From Thalassospira sp. (GTDB taxonomy: Bacteria; Pseudomonadota; Alphaproteobacteria; Rhodospirillales; Thalassospiraceae): DNA of 64,000 bases. The notes below the pieces were generated by a model. It saw only the letters and a list, made by a program, of their open reading frames with translations, was not told the origin of the DNA and made no database searches. The position numbers and the translations under genes were made by a program. Position 1 is the stretch's first letter. Every line of letters starts with the position of its first letter. Below, piece by piece: positions 16,966 through 25,779 of this stretch. The DNA is taken from contig NZ_PAQR01000003.1 of NCBI RefSeq assembly GCF_002709775.1, positions 1 to 64,000 on the forward strand, in the 5' to 3' direction.

Positions 16966-18918
16966 TTACGCCCCGTTCCGGGCAATCAGGATGTTGCTTA
17001 AGAACGCACTGAGCGCCCCAAAGGCATCAAGCGGCAAGACATGGGAAATATACTGATCCGGGCGGACCAGAACCATGCAGCCGTGATCACGATCAATGCC
17101 GCGCATGTCAAAGATGTCGTCCCCTGATTTCAGATCCGGGCAATAGATCTTTTCATAATCAACCAGGCCATATTTGCCTTTACGCGGCAGCAGAAGTTTC
17201 GGCATGGCCTCGATCGCAAGGCTGCGATGCGGCTGCTGGAAGATGGCGCGGACATCCAGAACGCTGTCCTGGTCATCGCCCTCGCGGTTGAACTTCACCA
17301 TTGGCGAAATCGGGGCGGTTTGCAGGAAATCAGACAGCGCATGAATGTCTGATCCCGGCTGCCCGCGATCATCCTTGCAGGCAAAGGCGTAAAGCCGCCA
17401 GCGCCCATCGACCTTGGCGCAATGGCCAAGCTGTGCCGGTTTGGCATCCGACAGACGCACGACCGGTGCCGAATGGAAGCGCATGCCAATGACAAAACCC
17501 TTTGCCAGATCCTGATGGATGTCCGGCCCGGTCAGGACGGATGGTGTGTAGCGGGTGGCGGTGCCGGCGGTAAAGCGGCCCTGTTGGATGAAGTATTTCT
17601 GGAATTCCTTGGGATCAACACCGTTACTGTCGGCTGTACCATCCTCGTTCGGACGGGCACTGAACATCTTGGCAAATTTGCCATCAAAATCTATCAGCTC
17701 CTTGGCGATCGCTTGGCGTTCCTCGGAGTAGCTGTGCAGGATTTCCGGCTTGATCCGGCCTTCAAGAACCCCGGCCAGTTTCCAGCCAAGATTAAAGGTA
17801 TCCTGCATCGAAACATTCATGCCTTGCCCTGCCTTCGGGCTATGGGTGTGGCAGGCGTCACCAGCAATAAACACATTCGGAATACGCGTCGCCGAAGTCT
17901 CGCCATTGAGGTTGTCGAACTTGTCACACAGGCGCTGACCGATCTCATAAACCGACCACCAGGCGATTTCCTTTACATCAAGCGTATAGGGATGCAGGAT
18001 GCGCTGGGCGGCAGCAATCAGATGGTCTGATGTGATGTTGCGGCTGGCAACGCGTTCGCCCTCGGCCAGTTTGTCGAGCTCGACATACAAACGTACAAGA
18101 TAGCCACCTTCGCGCGGGATGATCAGGACGTTGCCCTCATTGGCGGAATGAATGGTCGCCTTTTTGCGGATGTCGGGGAAGTCGGTGACGCACAGAACAT
18201 CCATCACGCCCCATGCCTGATGGGCGGAATCCCCGCGCAGCTCGCGGCCCAATGATTTGCGCACAGCACTGCGCGCCCCGTCACAGCCAACAACATAGCG
18301 CGCCTTGACAGTTTCGCGCTGCCCGGCGTGGTCTGGATCAGTGCGCTCCAGGGTCACAGTTACCGGGTGGCTGGGGCTGCTTTTGGTGCCCGCCTTCGGA
18401 TCAATCGCGACATCAATCACCTGGCGGGAATAATCCGGCTCCAACCGGTTTGGGGCATTGCGCATCACATCAAGATAGAAATCATGCACGCGCGCCTGGT
18501 TCAGGATTACATGCGGGAATTCCGACAGGCCGTCTTCGGTGTCCTGAATGGTATCAGTTCGGGCAATCTTGCCACGATCTGCCGGATCGGGCTTCCAGAA
18601 GGAAACCTCATTGACCCAATAAGCTTCTTTCAATACCCGCTCGGCAAAGCCAAAGGCATTGAACATCTCGATCGTGCGACACGCGATACCATCGGCCTGA
18701 CCCAGTTCCATCGGGCCATCTTTCTGGTCAACGATGCGGGTTGTGATGTTGGGGAAGGCTGCCAACTGAGCGGCAAGGGTAAGGCCCGCCGGGCCGTTAC
18801 CGACAATCAGGACATCCACCTCGCTTGGCAGGGTATCTCCCTGCAATGCGTCAGTGGCTGTGTTGGCCGGTTCGATGGTCGGGTCACCAGCGCGAAAACC
18901 GTCGAGATGGAATTGCAT
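16966..18918 (-). CDS. mobA: FAD-dependent monooxygenase, 3-hydroxybenzoate 4-monooxygenase (MobA)-like
   Basis: 650 residues from ATG 18918, fixed by GGAGGAACAATC immediately upstream and by the family-typical N-terminus MQFHLDGF. The FAD-binding domain shows VDVLIVGNGPAGL (about 34-46), the DG motif YVVGCDGARSAVRKSLG and the GD motif VFIAGDACHTHSPKAGQGMN. The C-terminal third (from about 480) is the thioredoxin-like dimerisation domain of phenol hydroxylase/MobA enzymes. MobA uses NADPH and oxygen to convert 3-hydroxybenzoate to protocatechuate; phenol hydroxylation is an alternative. The divergent MarR regulator suggests induction by an aromatic acid. Confidence 0.82.
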   Translation of the reverse strand: MQFHLDGFRAGDPTIEPANTATDALQGDTLPSEVDVLIVGNGPAGLTLAAQLAAFPNITTRIVDQKDGPMELGQADGIACRTIEMFNAFGFAERVLKEAYWVNEVSFWKPDPADRGKIARTDTIQDTEDGLSEFPHVILNQARVHDFYLDVMRNAPNRLEPDYSRQVIDVAIDPKAGTKSSPSHPVTVTLERTDPDHAGQRETVKARYVVGCDGARSAVRKSLGRELRGDSAHQAWGVMDVLCVTDFPDIRKKATIHSANEGNVLIIPREGGYLVRLYVELDKLAEGERVASRNITSDHLIAAAQRILHPYTLDVKEIAWWSVYEIGQRLCDKFDNLNGETSATRIPNVFIAGDACHTHSPKAGQGMNVSMQDTFNLGWKLAGVLEGRIKPEILHSYSEERQAIAKELIDFDGKFAKMFSARPNEDGTADSNGVDPKEFQKYFIQQGRFTAGTATRYTPSVLTGPDIHQDLAKGFVIGMRFHSAPVVRLSDAKPAQLGHCAKVDGRWRLYAFACKDDRGQPGSDIHALSDFLQTAPISPMVKFNREGDDQDSVLDVRAIFQQPHRSLAIEAMPKLLLPRKGKYGLVDYEKIYCPDLKSGDDIFDMRGIDRDHGCMVLVRPDQYISHVLPLDAFGALSAFLSNILIARNGA

Positions 18919-19058
18919 GATTGTTCCTCCGAATTGGACAAATCTCCGAAGTTGCGAAATAACAGGCACTACGGATTGTTATATAATTTGTGTGCTAATG
19001 ATAAGTATGCTTACTATAAATCGGACTGTCAAGCTGACGGCCCGATCAGGAGGTGCGC

Positions 19059-19517
19059 GTGAGTGAAGTGGATCAGATGCCAGGCCATCTTATCCGGCGT
19101 TTTCAACAGATTGCCGTGGCAATCTTCCACGCCGAGGTCGCCAAGACCGGGATCGACCTGACCCCGGTGCAATATGCTGCCATGGCCAAAATCGCCGAGA
19201 TCGATGGTGTGGATCAGGCGACTCTGGCCGGCCTGATCGCTTACGACCGCGCGACCATCACCGGTGTCGTCGATCGTCTGGTGCAAAAAGGCTATATCGA
19301 ACGCGTCGTCAGTACCCGCGACCGCCGTGCGCGCGAACTCCACCTGACCGACAAGGGCCGCGACACCTTCGCTAAAGTCAGCCCCGCCGTCCTGCAAGCC
19401 CAGAAAAGCATGCTGACCGGTCTGGATGGTGCAGAGCAGTCAGAACTGCTGCGTCTGATGGCGAAAGCGATTGAGGCGGGAAATGAACAGAGCAGGGCGC
19501 CGTTGCGGTCCGATTAA
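19059..19517 (+). CDS. MarR-family transcriptional regulator
   Basis: 152 residues from GTG 19059, which has AGGAGG five bases upstream (19048-19053). The winged helix-turn-helix is clear: LTPVQYAAMAKIAEIDGVDQ, ATLAGLIAYDRATITGVVDRL (recognition helix), and the wing with the DxRxR motif VVSTRDRRARELHLTDKG. MarR proteins commonly repress aromatic-degradation genes and are released by the aromatic ligand. It is divergent from the mobA-like gene; the 140-base gap is AT-rich with TATAAT at 18982-18987 and an imperfect TAAG-N4-CTTA repeat near 19002-19013, plausible operator territory. Confidence 0.9.
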   Translation: MSEVDQMPGHLIRRFQQIAVAIFHAEVAKTGIDLTPVQYAAMAKIAEIDGVDQATLAGLIAYDRATITGVVDRLVQKGYIERVVSTRDRRARELHLTDKGRDTFAKVSPAVLQAQKSMLTGLDGAEQSELLRLMAKAIEAGNEQSRAPLRSD

Positions 19518-19591
19518 GGCCACTAACCTGCATACCGGTTCCAAGGCTTCTTTCTTTGCGCAAGTGTGAGCCCGACACGAGGCGCTGAGAC

Positions 19592-20479
19592 TTAAGAGAC
19601 GATAAATCGGCTGCGTGCGCTCCGCACGACCTGGGTAATGTGTTCAGCAATTGCCGCGACACTCCGCGTGTCCTTGGTGTCGGGGTGCTGGAGCATCCAG
19701 TAGTTTCTGGTGAAGCGGATTTCGGGGAGCAGGCGGACGAGGTCGGGGATGCCTTCGGTGGCGTAGTCGTGCAGGATGCCGATGCCATAACCGTTGCGCA
19801 CCGCCTCCATCTGGGCGACCACACTGCCGCATTCAAAGCGGCGTTTCATCAGTTTGCCAAGGCGGGCGGCGTAATCAAGCGCGCGGCTGTAAATCAGATC
19901 TTCGATATGGGTGACAAACAGGCGGTCTGTCAGATCGGCCTCGGTTTCGACAGCGCCGAAGCGTTCGATGTAGGATTTGGTGGCATAGACGCTAAGCGTG
20001 TAATCGGTGAGTTTGCGGATCACAAGCCGGCCCTGTTTGGGGCGATCAAGCGTGATGGCGATATCGGCTTCGCGTTGGGAAAGCGAAAATGTGCGCGGCA
20101 GGGGGACGAGCTGAATAACAAGGTCCGGGTGATTGGATGCAAAGTGAGCCAACTCACTTGCAAGGAAATAGTTGCCCAATCCATCAGGGACGCCGACGCG
20201 GACGGTGCCGCTGATAAGCTCCGACTGGTTTGAAACGGCGGTGCCGGCGCGCAGGAAGGCGGATTCAGCGGCCTCTGCCGCCTGCATGAGTTCCTGTCCC
20301 GCCGGGGTCAGGTCCGATCCGGTGGTGCGCCGTTCGATCAGTTTGGTGCCAAGTTCCTTTTCAAGGGCGGTCAATTGGCGGCCCACTGTTGCGTGGTTGA
20401 GGCCAAGCTGGCGGGCTGCCGCCAAAATCTGACCATGTCTGGCAACAGCGAGGAAGATGCGGAAGCGATCCCAATCCAT
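19592..20479 (-). CDS. LysR-family transcriptional regulator
   Basis: 295 residues from ATG 20479 ([16 protein letters not shown] is the usual LysR start; AGGA lies about ten bases upstream). The N-terminal helix-turn-helix reads [35 protein letters not shown]. The rest is the two-lobed effector domain ([48 protein letters not shown]). It is divergent from the methylmalonate-semialdehyde dehydrogenase gene and likely controls it; LysR activators typically act on the divergent promoter. Confidence 0.92.
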   Translation of the reverse strand: MDWDRFRIFLAVARHGQILAAARQLGLNHATVGRQLTALEKELGTKLIERRTTGSDLTPAGQELMQAAEAAESAFLRAGTAVSNQSELISGTVRVGVPDGLGNYFLASELAHFASNHPDLVIQLVPLPRTFSLSQREADIAITLDRPKQGRLVIRKLTDYTLSVYATKSYIERFGAVETEADLTDRLFVTHIEDLIYSRALDYAARLGKLMKRRFECGSVVAQMEAVRNGYGIGILHDYATEGIPDLVRLLPEIRFTRNYWMLQHPDTKDTRSVAAIAEHITQVVRSARSRFIVS

Positions 20480-20541
20480 GACGGTGTGGTCCTGCGATGA
20501 CTTTAATTTTTGCACATCGAATTTGCGGAAATGATAATTGA

Positions 20542-20557
20542 TGTGCATCCCTGTGCA
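20542..20557. promoter_or_regulatory. Possible LysR operator
   Basis: TGTGCATCCCTGTGCA contains a repeated GTGCAT and a TGCA-N6-TGCA dyad in the LysR/mmsA divergent region. Weak, by eye. Confidence 0.25.
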
Positions 20558-20648
20558 TAGTCATAATGGGATCAGGTTATGAGGGGTCAAACCCCCACTT
20601 AATATTAAGATCGTCCCACTGATCATCAGGTTTATCGGGAGAAACCCA

Positions 20649-22148
20649 ATGGCAACCCAACTTACCCATTATATCAACGGCAAACGCGTTGCTGGCACGT
20701 CCGGCCGTTCCGCACCGGTCTTCAATCCGGCAACGGGTGCCGAGAGCGCGACTGTGGATCTGGCATCCAAGGCCGAAGTCCGTGCCGCTGTTGAATCGGC
20801 ATCGGCTGTTGCAGCCGAATGGGCCGCAACCACGCCGCTGCGCCGTGCGCGTATCCTCAACAAATTCCTGGGCATCCTCGAAGAGCGTTCCGAAGAACTG
20901 GCTGCTGCGATTACCGCCGAGCATGGTAAGGTTCTGTCCGATGCGCTGGGTGAAGTGACCCGCGGGATTGAGGTTGTTGAATTCGCAACCGGCGCGCCGC
21001 AGTTGCTCAAGGGTGAGTTCACCGAGAATGTCGGGACCAAGGTTGATAGCCACTCGGTACGTCAGCCGCTTGGCATCGTTGCCGGTATTACGCCGTTCAA
21101 CTTCCCGGCCATGGTGCCGATGTGGATGTTCCCGGTCGCCCTTGCATGCGGCAACTGCTTTATCCTGAAGCCGTCGGAACGTGATCCGTCTGCGTCGCTT
21201 CTGTTGGCAGAATGGCTGACCGAAGCCGGTCTTCCCGATGGTGTGTTCAACGTTGTTCAGGGTGACAAGGAAGCGGTTGATGCGCTGCTGTTTGATCCGG
21301 ACGTATCGGCGATCAGCTTTGTCGGGTCGACCCCGATTGCCAAATACATCTATGAAACTGCAACAGCCCAAGGCAAACGTTGCCAGGCACTTGGTGGTGC
21401 GAAAAACCACATGATCATCATGCCGGACGCCGATATGGATCAGGCGGTTGATGCCCTAATGGGCGCTGCTTACGGTTCGGCTGGCGAACGTTGCATGGCG
21501 ATTTCGGTTGCTGTGCCGGTTGGCAAGGAAACGGCAGATACCCTGATCGAGAAACTGGTCCCGCGCATCAATGAGCTGCGCGTTGCACCGGGCACCGATC
21601 CGGCAGCCGAAATGGGCCCACTGGTCACTGCTGCACATCGCGACAAGGTTGTTGGTTATATCAACAAGGGTGTCGAAGAAGGTGCCAAGCTTGTGGTTGA
21701 TGGCCGTGACATTAAGCTGCAGGGCTATGAAGACGGTTACTTCGTTGGTGGCACGCTGTTTGACGACGTCACCCCGGATATGAGCATTTATAAGGAAGAG
21801 ATCTTTGGCCCGGTTCTGTCGGTTGTTCGTACCGATGATTTCGAAACCGCTGCCAACCTTGTTGATGACCATGAATATGGCAACGGCACCGCGATCTTCA
21901 CCCGTGATGGCGACACCGCGCGTGAATTTGCGGCCCGCACCCAGACCGGCATGGTCGGCATCAACGTACCGATCCCGGTTCCGATGGCCTTCCATTCGTT
22001 TGGCGGCTGGAAAGCATCGCTGTTTGGTGACCATCACATGCATGGTCCGGAAGGCGTTCGCTTCTATACCAAGCTTAAAACCATCACCTCGCGCTGGCCG
22101 ACCGGCATTCGCAAGGGTGCTGAATTCGTCATGCCGACGATGAAGTAA
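20649..22148 (+). CDS. mmsA: CoA-acylating methylmalonate-semialdehyde dehydrogenase
   Basis: 499 residues, normal length. Catalytic Cys282 in [12 protein letters not shown]. The usual aldehyde-dehydrogenase general base Glu is Asn253 (GGAKNH), which is diagnostic of the CoA-dependent MMSDH/IolA branch. Other landmarks are [27 protein letters not shown] and [13 protein letters not shown]. It converts methylmalonate semialdehyde to propionyl-CoA (valine breakdown) or malonate semialdehyde to acetyl-CoA (inositol or beta-alanine breakdown). No other valine or inositol gene is adjacent, so the pathway is not fixed. GGGAGAAA precedes the start and a strong terminator follows. Confidence 0.93.
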   Translation: MATQLTHYINGKRVAGTSGRSAPVFNPATGAESATVDLASKAEVRAAVESASAVAAEWAATTPLRRARILNKFLGILEERSEELAAAITAEHGKVLSDALGEVTRGIEVVEFATGAPQLLKGEFTENVGTKVDSHSVRQPLGIVAGITPFNFPAMVPMWMFPVALACGNCFILKPSERDPSASLLLAEWLTEAGLPDGVFNVVQGDKEAVDALLFDPDVSAISFVGSTPIAKYIYETATAQGKRCQALGGAKNHMIIMPDADMDQAVDALMGAAYGSAGERCMAISVAVPVGKETADTLIEKLVPRINELRVAPGTDPAAEMGPLVTAAHRDKVVGYINKGVEEGAKLVVDGRDIKLQGYEDGYFVGGTLFDDVTPDMSIYKEEIFGPVLSVVRTDDFETAANLVDDHEYGNGTAIFTRDGDTAREFAARTQTGMVGINVPIPVPMAFHSFGGWKASLFGDHHMHGPEGVRFYTKLKTITSRWPTGIRKGAEFVMPTMK

Positions 22149-22161
22149 GTGATGAAGTAAG

Positions 22162-22180
22162 CATTGCGATCATCGCAATG
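22162..22180 (+). repeat. Short hairpin preceding the mmsA terminator
   Basis: CATTGCGAT-C-ATCGCAATG, 9-base arms, directly before the terminator. Confidence 0.5.
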
Positions 22181-22183
22181 AAG

Positions 22184-22219
22184 AAGGGCGCGCAAGGTTT
22201 GCTTTGCGCGCCCTTTTTG
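22184..22219 (+). terminator. Intrinsic terminator after mmsA
   Basis: AAGGGCGCGCAA / TTGCGCGCCCTT, a 12-base perfect stem with an eight-base loop and a following TTTTT. It also separates the convergent transporter-kinase gene ending at 22235. Confidence 0.88.
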
Positions 22220-22234
22220 ATTCGGAAAGCCAAA

Positions 22235-25000
22235 TTACTTGGCGAAGCTATCGGGCTTGGCAGGATCAATCGCCTCCATCATCTCGCCGGGGATAAAGAC
22301 GCGGAAGGTCGCACCCTGTCCCGCCGGGCTTTCGGCCCAAATCTTGCCCTGACAATGCTCGACTACGTGCTTGGCGATTGCGAGGCCAAGGCCCGAACCA
22401 GACGGCTTTGGTTTGTCATCGGCGTATTTTCCGCCGCGCGAGAATTTGTCAAAGATGATCTCAAGCTCGTTGGCAGCCACACCCTTGCCGTTATCGGTGA
22501 TCGACACCAGATAGCCGCCATCCATAGCCTCACCGCGTACAGATACCTCGGGATGATCGGGATCAGAGAATTTGGCAGCATTTGACAGAAGGTTGATAAA
22601 GACCTGTGTCAGGCGGTCCCGGTCGACATGCAAAAGCACGGAATTGCGCGAATATTCCTTGGTCAGAACGACACCCTTGGCATCGAATACGCCTTTGACA
22701 GCCTCGATGCTTTCATCAAGGACGGTGCGCGGATCGACCTCGACCGCGCGCCAGTCGGAATGACCGGCTTCAAGGCGGGCAAGATCCAGATGGTCATCAA
22801 TCAAGCGCGTCAGACGTTCGCTTTCGCGGACGATGATTTCAAGGAACCGGTCGGTCTGTTTCGGATCAAGGTTCGGGGAATCAACCAGAATTTCCGAGAA
22901 GGACCGGATCGAGGTCAGCGGGGTTCTGAACTCATGGCTGACCATTGTCAGGAATTCATCCTTGAGCCGGTCCAGTTCCTTAAGCCGTTCGTTGGCGGCA
23001 CGCAGTTCGGCGGCGGCCTGTTCAAGCTCATGGGATTTCTGTTCAAGGCGCTGGGAATATTCGATGACGTGCGATGTTTCTTCAAGGATCTCAAGCACTT
23101 CATCAAGGCTGACCATTTCGCCCTTGGCAACAGATGACACCATCACACGTGCCGAGGCTGCGCCGATGGAGCCAGCCAGAAGCCGTTCGGTAAAGGCGAT
23201 CATGTCGGCATTGGCTTCGCCCTTGCCCCGCCAGGTGGGATCGATACTTTGATCAAACTGACGGAAGGATTGATAGGCGCGGTCACGGCCCAAAAACCGT
23301 TCGACCAGTTCATAAAGATCATTGGCCGATGCCGAGGAGCGCCAGATGACGGTATCCTGACCCTTGCGCGAAAAGGCATCGACAAACAGGGTGGCCTGAA
23401 TGCGTTCCAATGCACTTGGCTCGGTAAACAGACTGATCACGACATAGGCCGCGGTATTGAGTGAAATCGACCAGATCAGCGCGTGGGTCAGGGGGGCGAA
23501 ATCGGTCAGGCCAAACAGGCTTTCGGGGCGCAGCCATGGATGGCCAAAGGCGCCGTTCAGAATAAGGGATGGGTCCATCCAGCCACTATCGGCAAGCGAT
23601 GGCAGCAGAAGCGTATAGCCCCAGACGGCAAAACCGATGGTAAGTGCCACCTGTGCACCGGTACGCGTGCCGCCCTTCCAGTAAAGCCCGCCAATCATGA
23701 TCGGGATGAATTGGGCGATGGCGGCAAAGGAAATCAGGCCGATTTCAGCCAGGGCATCACTGGCCCCGGCGGAGCGGTAATAGGCAAAGCCCATAAACAC
23801 CACGACAACGATGGATGCACGCCGGATAAAGATCAGAAGCCCGGTCAGATCATCACGTTCGGTCAGGCGCAGCGGGCGAATGCGCAGCAACGCTGGCACG
23901 ATCAGGTCGTTGCACACCATGGTCGACAGTGCAATGGTCGCAACAATCACCATGCTGGTACTGGCCGAAAGACCCCCAACATACGCCAGAAGGGCCAGCA
24001 TTGACTGGTTTTCAAACAGTGGAACGGAAATCACAAAGAAGTCCGGGTCCGACCAGACCGGAAGCGCGCCAAGGCCGGCCAACGCAATCGGCAGGACAAA
24101 CAGGTTCATTGCCAGAAGATAAAGTGGAAAGGCCCAGCTTGCGGTGGCGAGGTGACGTTCATCGACATTTTCAACAATGATGACCTGGAACTGGCGGGGC
24201 AGGCACAGGATGGCTGCCATGGAGAGCATCATCAGTGTCAGCCAGCGCGAACTGCCATCTTCAGGCAGGACCAGCAGTTTTGCCGTATCTGCACTTGCAG
24301 CAGACTGGGTAAACAGATCCCCGAGCCCTTCATACATGACAAAGCAGACAAAGAAACCGACTGCCAAAAGCGCGAAAAGTTTGACCAGGCTTTCAAAGGC
24401 GATGGCAGCCACCATGCCTTCGTGATGTTCATCGGCATCAATGAAGCGCGTGCCGAACAAAATGCCAAACAGCGTCAGGCCAACCGCGGCCCAAAAGCCG
24501 CTATCGGAAAAAATGCTGACGGTTTCACGGACCGGTTCAATCATACCGTGATCCCAGACCGTCAGCACGGTGTAACTGGTCGCAATGGCCTTGAGCTGAA
24601 GCGCGATATAAGGCGTGGTGCCAATCACTGCAATCAGTGTGACGAGCACCGAAAGCTGGGTGCTTTTGCCATAACGTGACGAGATAAAGTCAGCGATCGA
24701 GGTAATGCGATGGGCCTTGGAAATGCGCAGCATCTTGCGCAGTAAAAACCACCAGCCCAAAAAGATCACGGTCGGGCCCAGATAGATCGTAAGGTATTCA
24801 AGCCCGTTGCGCGCCGCTGTCCCGACCGCTCCATAAAAGGTCCAGGATGTACAATAGACCGCGATGGACAGGGTATAGACCGTCGGATTGCGGACCCAGG
24901 AATGGCCATCGCGTGCGCGCTTGTCGCCCCACCATGCAATCGCATAAAGCAGGCCGACATAAATCAGCGAGACAAGGATGACCAGTTCCGAGGATAGCAT
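22235..25000 (-). CDS. Sodium:solute symporter-sensor histidine kinase fusion (CbrA/CrbS-like)
   Basis: 921 residues. Residues 1 to about 510 are a sodium:solute symporter-like domain with about 13 helices (WTFYGAVGTAARNGLEYLTIYLGP; GRYGKSTQLS-type region near 109-117; YRSAGASDALAEIGLISFAAIAQFIP). A cytoplasmic linker (510-620) and a coiled coil (about 625-670, rich in Glu/Leu) lead to HisKA with the phosphorylated His in MVSHEFRTPLTSIRSF and HATPase_c with N box NLLSNAAKF, DNGKGVAANE and GSGLGLAIAK. This is the CbrA/CrbS architecture, linking substrate passage or sensing to phosphorelay in histidine or acetate use. AGAGGAAA precedes the ATG, three bases after the small membrane-protein gene. 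The usual CbrB or CrbR partner is absent; the receiver gene at 25267 is the local candidate. Confidence 0.9.
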   Translation of the reverse strand: MLSSELVILVSLIYVGLLYAIAWWGDKRARDGHSWVRNPTVYTLSIAVYCTSWTFYGAVGTAARNGLEYLTIYLGPTVIFLGWWFLLRKMLRISKAHRITSIADFISSRYGKSTQLSVLVTLIAVIGTTPYIALQLKAIATSYTVLTVWDHGMIEPVRETVSIFSDSGFWAAVGLTLFGILFGTRFIDADEHHEGMVAAIAFESLVKLFALLAVGFFVCFVMYEGLGDLFTQSAASADTAKLLVLPEDGSSRWLTLMMLSMAAILCLPRQFQVIIVENVDERHLATASWAFPLYLLAMNLFVLPIALAGLGALPVWSDPDFFVISVPLFENQSMLALLAYVGGLSASTSMVIVATIALSTMVCNDLIVPALLRIRPLRLTERDDLTGLLIFIRRASIVVVVFMGFAYYRSAGASDALAEIGLISFAAIAQFIPIMIGGLYWKGGTRTGAQVALTIGFAVWGYTLLLPSLADSGWMDPSLILNGAFGHPWLRPESLFGLTDFAPLTHALIWSISLNTAAYVVISLFTEPSALERIQATLFVDAFSRKGQDTVIWRSSASANDLYELVERFLGRDRAYQSFRQFDQSIDPTWRGKGEANADMIAFTERLLAGSIGAASARVMVSSVAKGEMVSLDEVLEILEETSHVIEYSQRLEQKSHELEQAAAELRAANERLKELDRLKDEFLTMVSHEFRTPLTSIRSFSEILVDSPNLDPKQTDRFLEIIVRESERLTRLIDDHLDLARLEAGHSDWRAVEVDPRTVLDESIEAVKGVFDAKGVVLTKEYSRNSVLLHVDRDRLTQVFINLLSNAAKFSDPDHPEVSVRGEAMDGGYLVSITDNGKGVAANELEIIFDKFSRGGKYADDKPKPSGSGLGLAIAKHVVEHCQGKIWAESPAGQGATFRVFIPGEMMEAIDPAKPDSFAK

Positions 25001-25003
25001 GGG

Positions 25004-25225
25004 CTATTTCCTCTCGGTCTGGGCTGCGTGGCGAAGTGCACTTGTCAGGATGGCGCACAGCGCAATCAGGATGCCCCAACCGGCAAAGAAATAGACAAAC
25101 AGGATCGGCAGGCCAAGGATGGTGCCATCAAGTGAAAACATCCCGACAATCGGCGGCAACCAGATGATCAAGGCCACCAGCATCAGCGCAAGGGCGCGTT
25201 CGGTAAGTCTGCGTGGCGGTGTGAT
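25004..25225 (-). CDS. Small two-helix membrane protein with no ATG/GTG/TTG start (candidate ATC start)
   Basis: The minus frame between the receiver and transporter-kinase genes encodes about 73 residues: a basic N-terminus (PPRRLTERALA), helix LMLVALIIWLPPIVGMF, a short loop, helix LPILFVYFFAGWGILIALCAIL, and a charged tail ending RHAAQTERK. The frame has no ATG, GTG or TTG from its upstream stop to the first helix. A strong GGAGG (25231-25235) is followed five bases later by ATC (25225-25223), the best-placed initiator; a CTG at 25270-25268, overlapping the receiver stop, is an alternative giving 88 residues. The stop is three bases before the kinase ATG. Small membrane partners are common beside symporters of this family, so it may be an accessory subunit. 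Confidence 0.65.
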   Translation of the reverse strand: MTPPRRLTERALALMLVALIIWLPPIVGMFSLDGTILGLPILFVYFFAGWGILIALCAILTSALRHAAQTERK

Positions 25226-25266
25226 GGGGGCCTCCTGCCGGTTGGAGAAGAACGCGAAACCGCGTT

Positions 25267-25650
25267 TCAGTTTGCCGCGCGTTCAAGCAGGGCCTTGACC
25301 CGGGAAACGACGTCGCGGGTTGAAAACGGCTTGGTGACAAAGTCATCCACGCCAAGCTCAAGCCCCTTGCGGCGGTCGACTTCGCGGGTTTTGGCGGTCA
25401 GCATCATGATGGGAATTTGTCGGGTGTTGGGATCGTTACGCGTTGCGCGCACGACTTCAAACCCGTCACAGACGGGCATCATGACATCGAGCAACACCAT
25501 ATCCGGGATGTCGCGGGCGATCATGGAAATCGCCGTGCGGCCATCGGTGGCAACGCTGACGTCATAGCCTTCCTTTTCCATCAGAAAGCTGAGTGATTCG
25601 ACAATGGTTTCCTCGTCTTCGGCAATCAAGACCTTTGGTCTCTCATTCAA
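25267..25650 (-). CDS. Single-domain (receiver-only) response regulator
   Basis: 127 residues, just one CheY-like receiver: acidic residues EDEE near 11-14, phosphoacceptor Asp in MVLLDVMMPVCDG (about 54), Thr in MLTAKT and Lys in FVTKPF. No output domain follows. It ends with LLERAAN and is followed in the same direction by the small membrane protein and the transporter-kinase, so it is the likely phosphoryl acceptor of that kinase. Receiver-only proteins act on other proteins or pass phosphate on, so an unlinked output is expected. Confidence 0.9.
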   Translation of the reverse strand: MNERPKVLIAEDEETIVESLSFLMEKEGYDVSVATDGRTAISMIARDIPDMVLLDVMMPVCDGFEVVRATRNDPNTRQIPIMMLTAKTREVDRRKGLELGVDDFVTKPFSTRDVVSRVKALLERAAN

Positions 25651-25779
25651 GGACGTTCTCCCGATTTTTCGGATTGTTATATTCCCAATCCTAACGGCTT
25701 ATGACCTGAATGATAATGCTACTTTGGGGTGGTATACATAAGGCAACGCTTGTGATCGCCTTTGCGGGCCAATTGCGGC

